Shown piece after piece: positions 49,426-62,033 of a DNA stretch of 64,000 nucleotides. Numbering within the stretch: the first letter of the stretch is position 1; each line of letters opens with the position of its first letter. The stretch comes from Microvelia longipes. Lineage: Eukaryota; Arthropoda; Insecta; Hemiptera; Veliidae. The notes below the pieces were generated by a model, which saw only the letters and a program-made list of their open reading frames with translations, had not been told where the DNA came from and did not search any database. The translations under genes and the position numbers were made by a program. The DNA lies in assembly GCA_018340805.1 (NCBI GenBank), contig JACMZG010001914.1, forward strand, positions 31,024,899-31,088,898, in the 5' to 3' direction.

Positions 49426-50043
49426 AATAAATCAATAATTTTATAAAAACTAGATTTTTATTTATATTCAACACAAATTAGTTATACTTAAATATCATAA
49501 ACAAATAAATTAAAACTTTAAGTAAAAACACGGTGAAAAACAAAACAACTCAATTATTCAAAACACAGACTAAAAAAATAAAAAACTTAAATACGACAAA
49601 AACTTATAACAACAAAACTTAAGGCCATAAAAAGTTTTTTTCCTTTAACTTCATTTATATTCTTTAAGTTGTTTGTAAACCACATCCTGCCACAAAAATT
49701 TGCAATTTCCACAAAAAAATAGATGTGAAAAACAACAAAGATTAAAGAGAACCACAAAAAAATAGTTTTGTAGTAAGGGATCATGTTTTCTTTTTCTTTC
49801 AACTTTTTCCTTATCCCTTTTTGTAGACGTCGTAATTTTATTTCTTATTTTTTAGTTAAGAAAATATTCTTTTTATAGCTTTTCTCAGTTGGTGCCCTTC
49901 TCAGTTTTTGGGTGCCCCGTGGGATTGCAACCTGGATAGAATATTTTAAGAAAGACTTATTCTTTCTTTTACCCGTTCCTTAAAACCAAATATTTTATCG
50001 CTTTAACTCGTTCATAAAACCTAAATAAAGTTTTTTAAACTTA
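49426..50043. other. No gene seen
   Basis: A+T-rich sequence; the 71-codon minus-strand frame at 49587-49802 is Phe- and Ile-rich and unrecognised. Confidence 0.4.
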
Positions 50044-50330
50044 TTTATTAAAAATTGGGTACGGGGCAACTCGAAACAACTACTTATCATATCAGATTTG
50101 TTACGCACATCCTTACTACTTCGGACACTTAGCTCGATCTCAAAATATAAGAATCAACAAATTTGTATGGCAAAAAAATCTTCGGACCCGCTTTGCTCGT
50201 CCTAAGATAGCAACGTTTCCATTTAATTTCCAGCGGTCACCCAAGTACTGACCTCGCTCAATGCTGAATAACATAAGTAGTCCTACAAAAAACGTAGATG
50301 TAAGCCGAATTCATTAAAACTGAGTATAAT
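50044..50330 (+). repeat. Dispersed repeat family A, copy 5 (5' part only)
   Basis: TTAAAAATTGGGTACGGGGC, ATCATATCAG, TACTTCGGAC, CTTCGGACCCGCTTTGCTCG, CCAGCGGTCACCCAAGTACT, GACCTCGCTCAATGCTGAA and AAAACGTAGAT match the first ~290 bases of copies 2 and 3. The 3' half is missing. Confidence 0.7.
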
Positions 50331-50464
50331 AATAATACAGAATAGGATAGGAATTTAAAATTGTGCTTTATAAAATGTACCTACATTCTTAAATCTTTAT
50401 TTTAATAACTCTAAAAGTATGTTCGCTAGATTATTTTATACCCCCCCCCTTGATAGTAATAATA

Positions 50465-50712
50465 ATATAATGCCCGTTCAGTACCTTTCAGCTCATCAGA
50501 GATACTATGGGGACGATCTCATGTGATACTGCCAACTGTTCACATCTCTCCGAGTGTATTCTAAAGTTAGCGATGATTAATTCGAATAATAATCTCATAT
50601 ATATTTAGAGCATAACCTGGTATGCGAACCCCAGACCTCCGGGGTGTCATATGTCAGTGTAAATACTGACGCTTTAACGATCTCGAACACGAAGGCAGTT
50701 TTCGTTACAACT
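50465..50712 (-). mobile_element. tRNA-derived SINE (antisense)
   Basis: On the minus strand: CGTTAAAGCGTCAG (50667-50680), as in the D arm of a tRNA; a stem GTCAG/CTGAC; ACCCCGGAGGTCTGGGGTTC; and a B-box-like GGTTCGCATACC (50618-50630). A body of about 150 bases running to CTGATGAGCTGAAAGG follows. The A box is incomplete. The open frame 50644-50835 is the opposite strand of the head. Confidence 0.6.
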
Positions 50713-50913
50713 CCGTCTTTTTATTATTGCCTGGTTTTGAGACCCGGAGAAAAACCAAAAGGAAGCGAACGATGCCGTGAAGGAAGCAAATATTGTTATA
50801 ATCATAAATGTAAACATGTAAGAAGAAAAAGATAAATTTCAGCCAATGAGTAATTATTGTTTATTATATTTATTTACTTTGTTATTACATATTATTTATT
50901 TATTATATTATTA

Positions 50914-51157
50914 ATCGAAGAATCAGCTACCGCCGATACTTGCAGTGGGATATGAATATCCCTGGACCGGTTTCAGCATAACGCCATCATAAGCAGCCGG
51001 GGCAATAATGGAGCTCTCAACAAATAAAGTTATATCAGTGAATATCTTCTAGTCTCAAGAGCACGACGAGCTTGCTGATGATAGCGTTATGTCGAAAACG
51101 GTCCAGGGATATTCATAACCAACAGCAAGTATTGACGGTAGCTGATTCTTCGATTGC
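50914..51157. mobile_element. Inverted pair with Penelope-like motifs
   Basis: Left arm 50914-51000 and right arm 51069-51157 share ATCGAAGAATCAGCTACCG, ATACTTGC, ATGAATATCCCTGGACCG and CATAACG-CATCAT. The right arm contains CTGATGA (51075-51081), AGCGTTATGTC and GAAA (51094-51097). The left arm contains the complementary form, with TTATGATGGCGTTATGCTGA. The centre of about 65 bases is unrelated. Confidence 0.8.
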
Positions 51158-52353
51158 TTTTTTAACTTAAATACAACCTTTTTAATTTTATTATATTATT
51201 ATTATTTTATCATTGTCAATTAATTATGTAACTTATTATTGCATATTAATGCATAAAACTATCACAATACAGTTATAATGTATTCTATTCTTGCTAATTT
51301 ATTCCATTCTATCTGCATTAGATTTCTTATAATAATGTCATATGATTTAAATTACTGTATTAAATGTTTATCATATGTTTGTATCGTATAGTAATTTTTA
51401 ATAGTAAACCATATTAAAGATTGCAACATGTATGTATTATACATGTATATATTTGTTTTCTTTACTATCCACTTACTACTGTATTCTTCGTAATTAATCC
51501 ATTTTTATTATAATGATTCTTTATCTAACAGTTAACAGAAACTTTAAATATTAAGGCTATATTAAGATACATTTTTTTATTCAAATCTGAAACCTTTCAC
51601 AGTAAACCAGCCTTAAAATTATAAGGATTACGAATTACAGCAATGTCTATGGACATTATCTTGAAGCTAGGATTTAAGGATAAAAAATTATTCGTTAGTA
51701 AGTCTCCCAAAAGAAGTAATCTTAGAAAAATTCACGCAGTAGGTACCAAATTTTATAAACGTGACTCAAGGATTTATTATTTTTTAAAAGTTAGTTTCCG
51801 TAAAGTAATATGATTGATTATTTCTCAAAAAGCCAGCTAAGTTTAATTTTTAAAAACCACTACATTTTTATCAACGATTAAAATTTTCATATTATATTAT
51901 AATTTTACAAGTTACAAAAAAAATTTAAAAAATAGAATTTTTATATCAATCAAAATAGCCATTATCAGAATTTGCTTTCTAATTGAAAATCTAAAAAATG
52001 ATAAGTTTTCCCATAGCTGATAGCACAAAATATCGCAGTTATTTATCGATGTTAAGTTAATGTTATTTTTGTAAGAAATCAACCAAACGCTATATTTTCA
52101 ATTATGCAAAAGTCTTTGCATAATTAATACAAAAGAAAATCAAACAACCCTAAACTATAGAATCACGAAATAATAATTTTGACATGTTTATATTGATTAT
52201 TGACTGGCCCGTTCTACTTTAATGTATTATTTCAATCAGTGACACACTTTGTAACACAGCAGTGATGACCTATAATTCACTGCTAATTCCGTTATATTTG
52301 AAACACAATTATTTCGAATAAAACCCACTAATAAATCATCTTAACAAACTAGG
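51158..52353. other. No gene seen
   Basis: A+T-rich sequence; no inverted repeat or frame of note. Confidence 0.45.
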
Positions 52354-52502
<149 letters not shown>

Positions 52503-52544
52503 TATTCTTGGCTGCACCAAAGAAATAAAATTTACAAATATGCT

Positions 52545-53225
52545 TCGGTAAACATGATTAAGAATCCTTCCTAACCTAAGCAATAACTACTAACACAATA
52601 TAACTGTGCGAGAGACACCTAGGAAATGTAACAAGCAAAATGTAATGCTACATCTGGGAACTGTTCCATCATTCGACATTTGTCATCATTAATGGGTCGA
52701 CATAATGTCATGTCCCACTCTGTTTCGTTACGTCTAACCCATCAGAGCGCCGACAGATTCTGAACTCTCTCTGACCTTTAATTAATTCTGTATGTTGCAG
52801 TTCCCAGATGTAGCATTGCATTTTTAGTTACATTTCCTAGGTGTCTCTCGCACAATTATATTGTGTCAAATATTCATGTTTTACAAAACTCGGGAGAATA
52901 AAATGATATATGTTTTGCTTGCCGTGCATGATGGCGATAAGAGAGCATCGCTTATCTCAGGTAAGAACTTCACATTATATTCTTCGGAATTAATTGAAGG
53001 TCAGAGTGAGTTCAAGCTATGTCGGCGCCCTGATGAGTTACACGTAACGAAACAGAGTGGGACATGACATTATGTCGAGCTATCAATGATGACGAATGTC
53101 GATTGATGGAACAGTTCCCAGATGTAGCATTGCATTTTGCTTGTTACATTTCCTAGGTGTCCCTCGCACAATTATATTGTGTCAACTATTCATGTTTTGC
53201 AAAACTCAGTAGTATCAAATGATAT
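52545..53225. mobile_element. Family B composite foldback element
   Basis: Arms of 196 bases, 52593-52788 and 52987-53182, are inverted copies sharing GACACCTAGGAAATGTAACA, ATGCTACATCTGGGAACTG, CGACATAATGTCATGTCCCA, CTCTGTTTCGTTACG and GACCTT-AATTAATTC. Between them lies a third partial end (52799-52895) in the right-arm orientation, as if a second copy had inserted or recombined. Beyond the right arm the sequence TATTCATGTTTTGCAAAACT continues the family, as the solitary end at 21022-21117 shows. The open frame 52861-53067 crosses the junction and is not a gene. Confidence 0.85.
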
Positions 53226-54079
53226 AAACAACTACTAAGACATTTCGAAATAATTAATAAATATTAATATACCACAACTCAAAAAAAATGTAATCATACA
53301 CATCTACGAAACTGTGTTGTAACGCATACATGAAGAATACATAATGTAATAGAAAATTTCTTGGTAAGAAAATCTAGAATATTCTCCTTATTCTCAGGGT
53401 GCCCTTTAGGATAGAAAATTAAATTACAGGGTTCCTCTAAGGGCCTCAGAGTTTCTTTAATCAAACCCTCTAGATCGTCCTAAGCAAAAAGGGAAAATGT
53501 ATTTACATAAGGACTTAAAACTGTATTTTTAAATATAACACATTTATTTTTAAACAAAATATATATAATAAAAATAGTTAAATACTTAGTTTTACAGCTT
53601 AGATGGAACTAATAGGGCCTTTAGTTTGTACTAATAACTAGTGGCCAATAACATTGTACCAACAATGTTATTGGTTTATGTCATTTATAAAAGACACCGC
53701 TTAAGCCTAAATCACACTTATAAAGCGCACACTTCTAATGCGAACGAACATTGTTCATTCGCCTTAGAATCACTTTGCAACAATTTAGCACAACTATAAT
53801 TATAAAAAACGACACTCCTTTTTTACCATTTTGGTAAAAGGCCATTTTGGAATAATTACGTCATCAGTAAATATCTAAAAATGAATTTCCAGCCGCTTAG
53901 AATGATCCGATTAAGCCTAAATTGGTCCCATTTGATTTAACATGCCAAAAGCTATTGATACCGACCCTTTATTTATAGACAAATCTGTAGGTCTCCATTA
54001 GATAAAGCTATACGCCAAGTTTTTTCAATTCATACCATCAAAGTTATTGTGTAGGACAAAGGAAAACGTCTAGAGACTG

Positions 54080-54082
<3 letters not shown>
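53226..54082. other. No gene seen
   Basis: A+T-rich sequence. A short inverted pair CCAATAACATTG/CAATGTTATTGG occurs at about 53643-53672. Confidence 0.5.
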
Positions 54083-54165
<83 letters not shown>

Positions 54166-54173
54166 GTATGTAT
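54083..54173. repeat. (TA)n followed by (TATG)n
   Basis: TA tract to about 54152, then six TATG units. Confidence 0.95.
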
Positions 54174-54570
54174 GCATAACACCAAGATATATACATTTCT
54201 GAAATAAAACATAAGAGTTAAAGTAATGGTTAAATTAAACAAATAGAGCTCTAGATGGTAGTTGCAGGATGAAATTCTATTATAGAGCAAAGCCAACTGG
54301 CTAAATTTACTGAAATTGAATAAATAAAACCAAGAAAGGAGGGATACAATAATATGCTAGAATTGTTGCAATATGGCTTGATTTACTCACAATAAGGACA
54401 AAGAGTGAACATTAAATATTGAAACACACTGACCTAGAAACAACATACCACTGCATAGAAACAAAGTTAAAATACAATTTCACTCTTTTCTCTTTATTTT
54501 TTAATACATACTAAATTAACTCAGCTCGAAAAAAAAATAAACTAGAACAATATGATGTATGCACAAAGTT

Positions 54571-54572
<2 letters not shown>

Positions 54573-54626
<54 letters not shown>
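54573..54626. repeat. (TA)n microsatellite
   Basis: About 54 bases of uninterrupted TA. Confidence 0.95.
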
Positions 54627-54627
<1 letters not shown>

Positions 54628-54981
54628 CTCAGAGGTAGGTTAACATTAGGAGTTTATATAGGTAATGTGTACAGACTCATCATTGTTATGCTAGGTCTTG
54701 TTTGTTAGTATTTTGAACAAGTTCCAATAGTTTTTCCATCTTGAGTTAATCCGACTCCTATATTTGTTAACCACACGTGACTAGACTGAAAATGTTAGTG
54801 TGAAACTATACGTAAATCTGTTACTATTACGAAGTAGTAATTTGGTACGAAATTTCAACACGATTGATTTATTCTCGGATAATAATTTTGGGAATGTATT
54901 AGTCATCAAAATTTACGCTAATTAACAGTCAAAAACCATATGATAAAAATCGTTACATATACTATAATACATTCAATTTTT

Positions 54982-55197
54982 TTTGCAATTTTTATTTACT
55001 TCGTTTTGCAAATTCTGCTTATTTCATTTTGCATCTTTTGTTCATTTTGTTTTGCAACTTTTGTTTATTTTGTTATGCAGCTTTTGTTCATTTCGTTTTA
55101 CAACTTTTGTTCATTTCGTTTTACAACTTTTGTTCATTTTGTTTTGCAACTTTTCTTTATTTTGTTTTGCAACTTTTGCTTATTTCGTTTTGTTCTT
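54982..55197 (+). repeat. 24 bp tandem repeat, about 9 copies
   Basis: Unit TTGTTCATTTTGTTTTGCAA plus CTTT. Because 24 is a multiple of three, all three plus-strand frames stay open and give Phe-, Val- and Leu-rich repeat peptides. This explains the overlapping frames at 54940-55277 without coding. Confidence 0.9.
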
Positions 55198-55209
55198 TGT
55201 TGGTAGGAA

Positions 55210-55235
55210 CTGATGATGAACTGTTAAGTTTGAAA
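55210..55235 (+). other. Hammerhead-like motif
   Basis: CTGATGA (55210-55216), TG, the four-base stem AACT/AGTT around GTTA, then T and GAAA (55232-55235), followed by GTC. This is one of the clearest matches to the hammerhead core layout in the window, but it has one or two unpaired bases on each side of stem II. It lies 13 bases after the 24 bp tandem array. Confidence 0.45.
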
Positions 55236-55239
55236 GTCG

Positions 55240-57001
55240 GCTCTGCCAATAAATATATATTAAGTAGAGGGACATAATTTATTCCTCCCTATTTATCCAA
55301 AGCTCATTTTACAATCATTTTGGATTTAAGTAAAGAGTAAAGCTTACCCTTAGCAAGCTTTACTTATTTCTATTGTTTTCTTACATATTATATTATTCTA
55401 TGTATCATGTTTCCGCGCTTAATAAATGCCCACAGTGCTTGAGAGTAAGCAAATAGCTTACGCTTAATACAATCATCTTCTCGCTAACCCTCTTTAAGCA
55501 ATAGCTTAAAATCTTTGTTTTTTAAAATAATTCCAGTACAAAATATAATGAACGAAAGATCTGACCTTTCACGTTTATTTTGCCGAGCATTAAATTAAAA
55601 TAACATGGAAAATGTTAAACTGAATAAATAATGTTTTAAACTCGATCAAAACGTAGCATGTTAAAATTAGATACAATTGTTAATCCTTTTAATCTAGGAA
55701 AAATAAAATTTCTACATAAAATCTACTTAAGAGACAAAACCTAAATGAAGTTTATTTACATAAATAAATGAATTCAGGTTAAAATTAGAAAATGTTTCAC
55801 GGTTAAGTTGTGTCAAATAAAACCACAAATGCTATTTGTTTTATTATTCCCTGCAGACACAAATACTAATTTAACACACACACACAGACAAGAACACTAT
55901 GAAAACTTTCAATAATTTGTTTCCAATAAAAGAACTTAATAATTACATATAAATCAAGCCAATACATTAATATAAATCGTCAAATCGTCTGTCAAATCGT
56001 TGTCGATTATTTATTTATTTTTACTCTTAAAAGCTTATATGAAACATTAACGTAATTTGCTACTTGATCGCAGTGTAGCCTGATATTAAAGTAAATACTT
56101 TAATCGAACCACATTCTAGGTTTGATACCGGTCAGAGCCTCTAAGATTTTCATGCCAGTGATAATATCCGGTGGTTCCGAACCTGTGCGAAGTCAGGTAC
56201 TACGTAAATCCATGATTATCGCATATAGAATGGATAAATATAGGAAAGCTTAATTCTATAATCGGCACCTTGTTTTTCTCAAGCATTCATTCATAAAGCA
56301 AATAAATAAGAAAACAAATTTTAATTCATATCAAATTCTTTTGATTTTAATTTTTAATATCCCAAGCTTAACGCTTAAATCGATTTTCTAAACATAAAGA
56401 ATCCGAAATACTATAAAACAAATTAAGCGTCAAATTTTACAGATTAACATCAAACGTTTTGGGATGAAATTATTTATACTAAAATTCATTCAAAATTAAA
56501 GTTGTCTCAAAATAAAAGTATCCATTGATATAAAAAAAATCAAATAAATATTTATCAAGACAAAATCATCTGAGTCTATTCAAAACCTGTTTATTTCTTT
56601 AATCAGATTACATTTTCCTAATTTGTTCAAAAATCTGACAAATTCATTTTTTAAAATATTAATAATGATCATAGCTTCTATTAGAAAGAAAAAAATTAAG
56701 ACAGCTGCATCAGTTTCAGAAAATCAGATAGTTTAGTTTTTCAAAAATAGTTTCTTGTGAGTTCTTTAAAAAATGAAATGAAAGAAGATATTTTTATAAG
56801 ATTTCTCCAATTGTATTTTTGTCACTTCCTCTAGTTTATAATTTTAAAAATAATTCTTACATTTTATACTTTATACTATTTACCTTTATTCTTTTTGGAA
56901 AAAAATGTTTATTATTTATTATTTTCTTAAAGTTAAGCTATGTCAATATTATAGACAATATTACACTCATATAGATAAATATAGCTGTGTACGTATACAC
57001 T
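55240..57001. other. No gene seen; possible degraded SINE
   Basis: At about 56062-56215 there is a B-box-like GGTTTGATACC (56119-56129) preceded by TAGCCTGATATTAAAG, with GGTGGTTCCGAACCTGTGCG downstream. The arrangement hints at a decayed tRNA-derived SINE. The remainder is A+T-rich single-copy sequence. Confidence 0.35.
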
Positions 57002-57165
57002 TGTGTAGATATGATTTCCTATTCTACATACTAAACGTAGACTTAACTTTTGCATATAGACATTGTGTATGATTTACTATTCTACATACTAAACGTAGAC
57101 TTAACTTTTGTACATAGACATAGTGTATGATTTATTATTCTACACACTAAACTTAGACTTAGTTC
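57002..57165 (+). repeat. ~60 bp tandem repeat, 3 copies
   Basis: Units of GTATGATTTACTATTCTACA, then TACTAAACGTAGACTTAAC and TTTTG(C/T)A(T/C)ATAGACAT. Confidence 0.85.
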
Positions 57166-57189
57166 TATTATGTTATTTTAATTTATTTA

Positions 57190-57249
57190 CTTCAGTTTTA
57201 TTTGTTTATCTTAACTTTTATTTGTTTATCTTAACTTTTATTTGTTTAT
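57190..57249 (+). repeat. 20 bp tandem repeat, 3 copies
   Basis: TTTTATTTGTTTATCTTAAC three times, the last one truncated. Confidence 0.85.
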
Positions 57250-57591
57250 TAATAAAGATTTAAGTCGCGTGTAACCAATATCATCTTAGTTAAAGACTAG
57301 AGCTTCCTAAAATTTTAAAATTTAACCTAATTCCATATTTAAAAATTAATTTCCTGATATGATTAATGATAGATTAATGACACAATTAATTACAGACTGC
57401 AGACCTAAAAACCATATTTTTAAAAAATTTACAGACTAAACGTTTGTAACAGCTTAATAAATATCTTTATTAAAAATTAATTTCCTGGTTAACATAGTAT
57501 TTAAATTAACTATTAAAAATAAGCAAAAATAAAATCAAACAAACGAACGCAAGTAAGGTATTAGATTACAATAATTGTATTTTTACCAATA

Positions 57592-57613
57592 TTTCGAGAC
57601 GCAGCGTCATCAG
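57592..57613 (-). other. Hammerhead-like motif
   Basis: Minus strand: CTGATGA (57607-57613), CGCTGCGTCTC, GAAA (57592-57595). A short GACG/CGTC pairing is possible. No inverted partner was found nearby. Confidence 0.4.
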
Positions 57614-57956
57614 AAAATATGTTTCAAGGTTTTCGTACAAATATTTGATTAACTAACACTACTGAGGGGCATACTGCATTATAGCTTTAAATATTCATAG
57701 CTGATATAAATTGGAAGTGAAACTTTAATACTGGGTTCAATCTAACGCAAAACCAGTCGATATTGTACAGAGGTCCTGCTTTAGTAATATTAATTCAGCT
57801 ATTCACAACTTAATTCTGTTATTTATTGGTTGCAACGAATCAATTTTGTAAGTTGTGAGATACCGAAAAATCTTTCGTAATACGAAAAAGAAATAATAAC
57901 AAAATTAACGAAAACAGGTCATGAAACTAATAATATGCCGATAAACCGATTTAGTA

Positions 57957-58412
57957 GTTGTCGTGATAGATTGATTGATCAATAGATGGATTGATGATAA
58001 ATTAATTTAGCAGTTCTTGGTTTTTCGCCGGAACTGTAAAAAGGAGTGAATTATTTTAGTTAAAGCATTTCATGATAGATTGATAGGTCAATAGATGGAC
58101 TGATGATAAATTAATTCAGCAGTTCTTGGTTTCTCGCCCTAACTGAAAGAAGGAGTAAACTATTTTAGTTAAAGTTTGTCGCGATTAACAGATTGATTGA
58201 TCATTAGATAGATTAATGATATGTTAATTTAAATTCTTGGGTTCTCGCCCTAACTTATAGAAGAAGTGAACTATTTTAGTTAAAATCTGTCGTGATTCAT
58301 AGAGTGATTGGTCAATAGATGGATTGATGATAAATAAATTTAGTAGTTCTTTGTTTCAAGCCCTAGCTGAAAGAATAAGTGAACTATTTTAGTTAAAGTC
58401 TGTCGTGATTGT
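57957..58412 (+). repeat. ~110 bp tandem repeat, 4 copies
   Basis: Units start with GTCGTGAT(AG)ATTGATTG at about 57960, 58070, 58179 and 58289. Each carries TCAATAGATGGATTGATGAT, CAGTTCTTGG, CTCGCCCTAACTG and GTGAACTATTTTAGTTAAAG. A fifth start occurs at 58403. Confidence 0.9.
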
Positions 58413-58490
58413 ATGGCTACTGTATTACATTTTCTCATCCACAAACCAAGCATAAAAAAGTTTTGTTTTATGTTATGAAACTTTATCTAA

Positions 58491-58829
58491 GATAAATAAA
58501 CAGTCTCTCCACTAATTAGAATAATTATAATAAATTAACTTAAGAGTTCTGGCCATCCTCAGTCTATAAAAAGCCAAGAAAATTTAAAGACATAAAATAA
58601 GTAAAAATAAGAAAAACATTTATTAGTATAAGTATATTTAAAAAAAAATATATTTCTTGTTTTTATATATTCAAGCTTTTGAGGAGGAAATATGTTTTCT
58701 TGTTTTTACTCATTTAAGTATGTGGAATTTTCTTGGCTTTTCATCGACAAATAATGTCTGAATGCGACAGGAAATTAACTCTCGAGTAAATATACTAATA
58801 TATTTAGTGGAGAGACTATTTATTTATCT
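58491..58829. mobile_element. Foldback element, ~100 bp arms
   Basis: The left arm (58491-58603) and right arm (58725-58829) share GATAAATAAA, AGTCTCTCCACTAA, GAGTT and AAAAGCCAAGAAAATT in inverted order. The left arm contains CTGAGGATGGCC on the minus strand (58551-58562), a diverged form of the recurring Penelope-like motif. Confidence 0.7.
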
Positions 58830-59629
58830 ATTATTAGATTACTTTAAATAGGAATTATTTATCCTTAACTTCATTTTAGTTTTAGAGGAAACAAAACTTA
58901 TATAGAGTGGTATTTAACAATAAAATTAACAAAAGAACAATTAGAATGCTAAAATGTTAGCGAATGATAAAAATCAGCATTTCAAATTTAACTTTTTGAG
59001 TTTTTCCAACCCACAACTTTAGATTTAATAATAGTCAGCGCTATTAAAAAAACACCTTTAACATTAGAGAAGTAACGAATTATCGATCCCAACAAATACT
59101 AAATTAATCGCAAGTACCGTTTTACATTTGTGTTTGACATTTAACAAAACTTCCAAATAAAGCAAACGAATCGTTTAGATTTCCCCGGCATGAAATTTTT
59201 CCTCAAACAAACAACTTTATCCCAACCAATTTAGAAGTTTATAAAACTTTATCAACATGAAGTAAAAACGATTCACTTTTTCCACTCAAATACACATTGG
59301 TCTACTCCAACATATTGGTCAGGTTTTCATTTTATAATAAAGTACAAACTTGTTTTTTTTTTGTTGGTTCTAAATGACCAACAAAGTTTTTGGTAAATTG
59401 TCCAATACATTGGTATATCAAGGGTAAAATATCATGGATGTCTATGTCTATATTTTGTTTAATGTGTCACGTGATTCTATTCCATGTGTTAATATTGTTA
59501 TTGGCAATTTCATAACATCAGTTAGAATATGAAACAAAAATCATTATTTTGTTCAAGAAAATTATAATATTTACTATTTAAATTATTTTCATTTTTAAAT
59601 TTATCAATTTATTTGTATTATATTTCTAG
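58830..59629. other. No gene seen
   Basis: A+T-rich sequence only. Confidence 0.4.
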
Positions 59630-59830
59630 ATAAAGCAACCATAATATATAGTATTTATAATCTTCAAATTGAGTAAAAAAAATCTAAAAAATTTCTATAA
59701 AAAGAAAGATAATATATACTATTTATAATCTTTAAATCAAGTAAACAAATTGAAAAATCGTATGACAAATTCCTATACGAAGCTAAGATAAAATACACTA
59801 TTTATAACCTTTAAATTAAGTCAATAAATG
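59630..59830 (+). repeat. ~80 bp tandem repeat, 3 imperfect copies
   Basis: TAATATATA(G/C)TATTTATAA, then TCTTTAAATTAAGTAAA, recurs at about 59641, 59710 and 59790. Confidence 0.75.
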
Positions 59831-61748
59831 GGAAAAATTGGTAAGGCTAAAAATACTTAACAGTTTGTTACAGTTTAAAATGTATAAAAATATTAAACAA
59901 TCTATTATTCAATGAAAAAATAAAATTTAAACATTTATTAAGTAACTTTTATAAAACCAAGAATATAAAACTTTATGTATAGATACCTGGATAACATTAA
60001 AAAAATATGAAATTTATTTACTTTTTAAACAATATTTAATTTATATTCTATAAAAATTATAATTTATTTGAGTAAATAAATATATTCAACATAAAACAGT
60101 AAAATTGTGTTTTGATTTTTTTTCCAAATAATAAATTTGCAAAACATAAATCTATTTTCTTCAATATATATTTTAACATTTATTTGTAAATTTTAAAATT
60201 TAATCTTACTTTGTAATATGATACGTAAATGAAAAACGTTTAAAAGTAATTTTTTATTTATTATAAGAAAATTATTTTGAAAAATGGGTAAAATTAACCA
60301 CACCCTATTCCTTCCTTTATTTTGCAAATTTACCTAAATAACTTTTACGCCCAGAATAAAATACAAAAGAAAAATTGACAGCTTAAAAAAAATAGCGTGA
60401 ACACACGATCTTTTAACTCTAGTCTAAGGAAACCTCAATAAATTATTTGCAACATTTTTATATTAAAATCCGGGAAAAAATTGAGAAAACAAGCAATATA
60501 ATGGAAAATGAGAGAAAAAATACATTGCTAAACTTAAAGCTTCATAAAGCACGAATAGCGTGTTTTCAGATTTATTCTATATTATAATTGATATTGTTTT
60601 TTGATAAGAAAATATTGTATACAACAATTATTTAAATTTTAGTATATTTATGCTATAATATAATTATTACTAAGCACGTCAAAAAATAATAATGCTTTTT
60701 TACGGTGAGATGTAATATGAATTTTAAAAGGGATACAGTGTCTCGAAAAGAGATGAGAATTCCTTTTAGCGAATTTTCAATTAAAAGACACTTATAAGGT
60801 ATTCTTATTCAAAATATGAAATTTTATGAAGGGTACTTCAGCAAAATTTTTCATAAAAATGTTTGACATACTTGGGAAATAAAAGCTAAATAATGCCATA
60901 TATACTATATTTACTGCTCTATATGATTTTATATATGCTAGTAGTGTACATTTAAGGTTTAGAAAAATTGATTGATATTAAAATTCTATTTCATTTGCAT
61001 AATAGTTAACAATTAATATAAAAATTATAAAACATTAACTATTATCATAAAGTTAATAATAAAAAAATAAAAAAGACTAAAAATTCAACAAAACAATTTT
61101 AGGAAACTTGCAATAATAAAGCTAAATAAAAATTCTCTCGAAATTCAAAACTCAGTTTCATTTAATTTGTAAAACAAACATTTCAGAATTTTATACATTC
61201 AAATTGTAGCATATTAAGTATTGTTTTAATATTTATCAATTCAAGTAAAAAATATTAAAAAACTAACCAAATAATAGAAATAGATCATATAATAAGCTTA
61301 TTGACTTGTTTTGTGTCGTAATAGTAATAATAATATAAATTTTACCTAAGTACCAATAATATTCCATGTTCTGTAATAATAGTTTTAATGATCACAGTAC
61401 TGCTATTATTAGGAGTTCATTTGACGACAAAAAAGAAAAAAACTCGATGAAATATTTAACTAAATATATCAAGGTGAGTTAAAAAGGAATATCTATGACA
61501 TATCTAATATTTTACGATCTTACGGGGGTCGTGGAAATGACACTTAATATGTTTATACTCGGTTTTTATGAATTGGTGATGGTTAACACTTATATGTATA
61601 TTTACCACTTTGGCAGAGTCATATATATATATATATCACTTTTTTACACTGTCATGTAGTAGTTTTTTCTATATCTTTTGCTCATTTAATTAATTTTATA
61701 CTTTGATATATTATGTGAATCTAGTCTTTAATTTAGCTTTACTTTTGC
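59831..61748. other. No gene seen
   Basis: Very A+T-rich single-copy sequence, apart from a short (TA)9 at 61619-61637. Confidence 0.45.
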
Positions 61749-61749
61749 C

Positions 61750-61784
61750 CTGAATGATGGCTACATTATAGTCGCCGAAACGTT
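61750..61784 (+). other. Penelope-like terminal motif
   Basis: CCTGAATGATGGCTAC, a short loop, GTCGCC, GAAACGTTGG. The stem is GGC(T)AC/GT(C)GCC. The pattern GATGGCTA...CGAAACG matches what is commonly seen at the ends of Penelope-like elements in arthropods. It is followed about 70 bases later by a (TA)n run. Confidence 0.5.
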
Positions 61785-61846
61785 GGCTAAGTAATAATTT
61801 CTTCTACCGAGACCGATTACCCGAGTTGAGTGAGGTGTATGAACTG

Positions 61847-62033
<187 letters not shown>

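Noticed and set aside
54940..55277. Three overlapping plus-strand frames of Phe-, Val- and Leu-rich repeat peptide
   Set aside because: All three frames stay open because the repeat unit is 24 bases; this reflects period, not coding.
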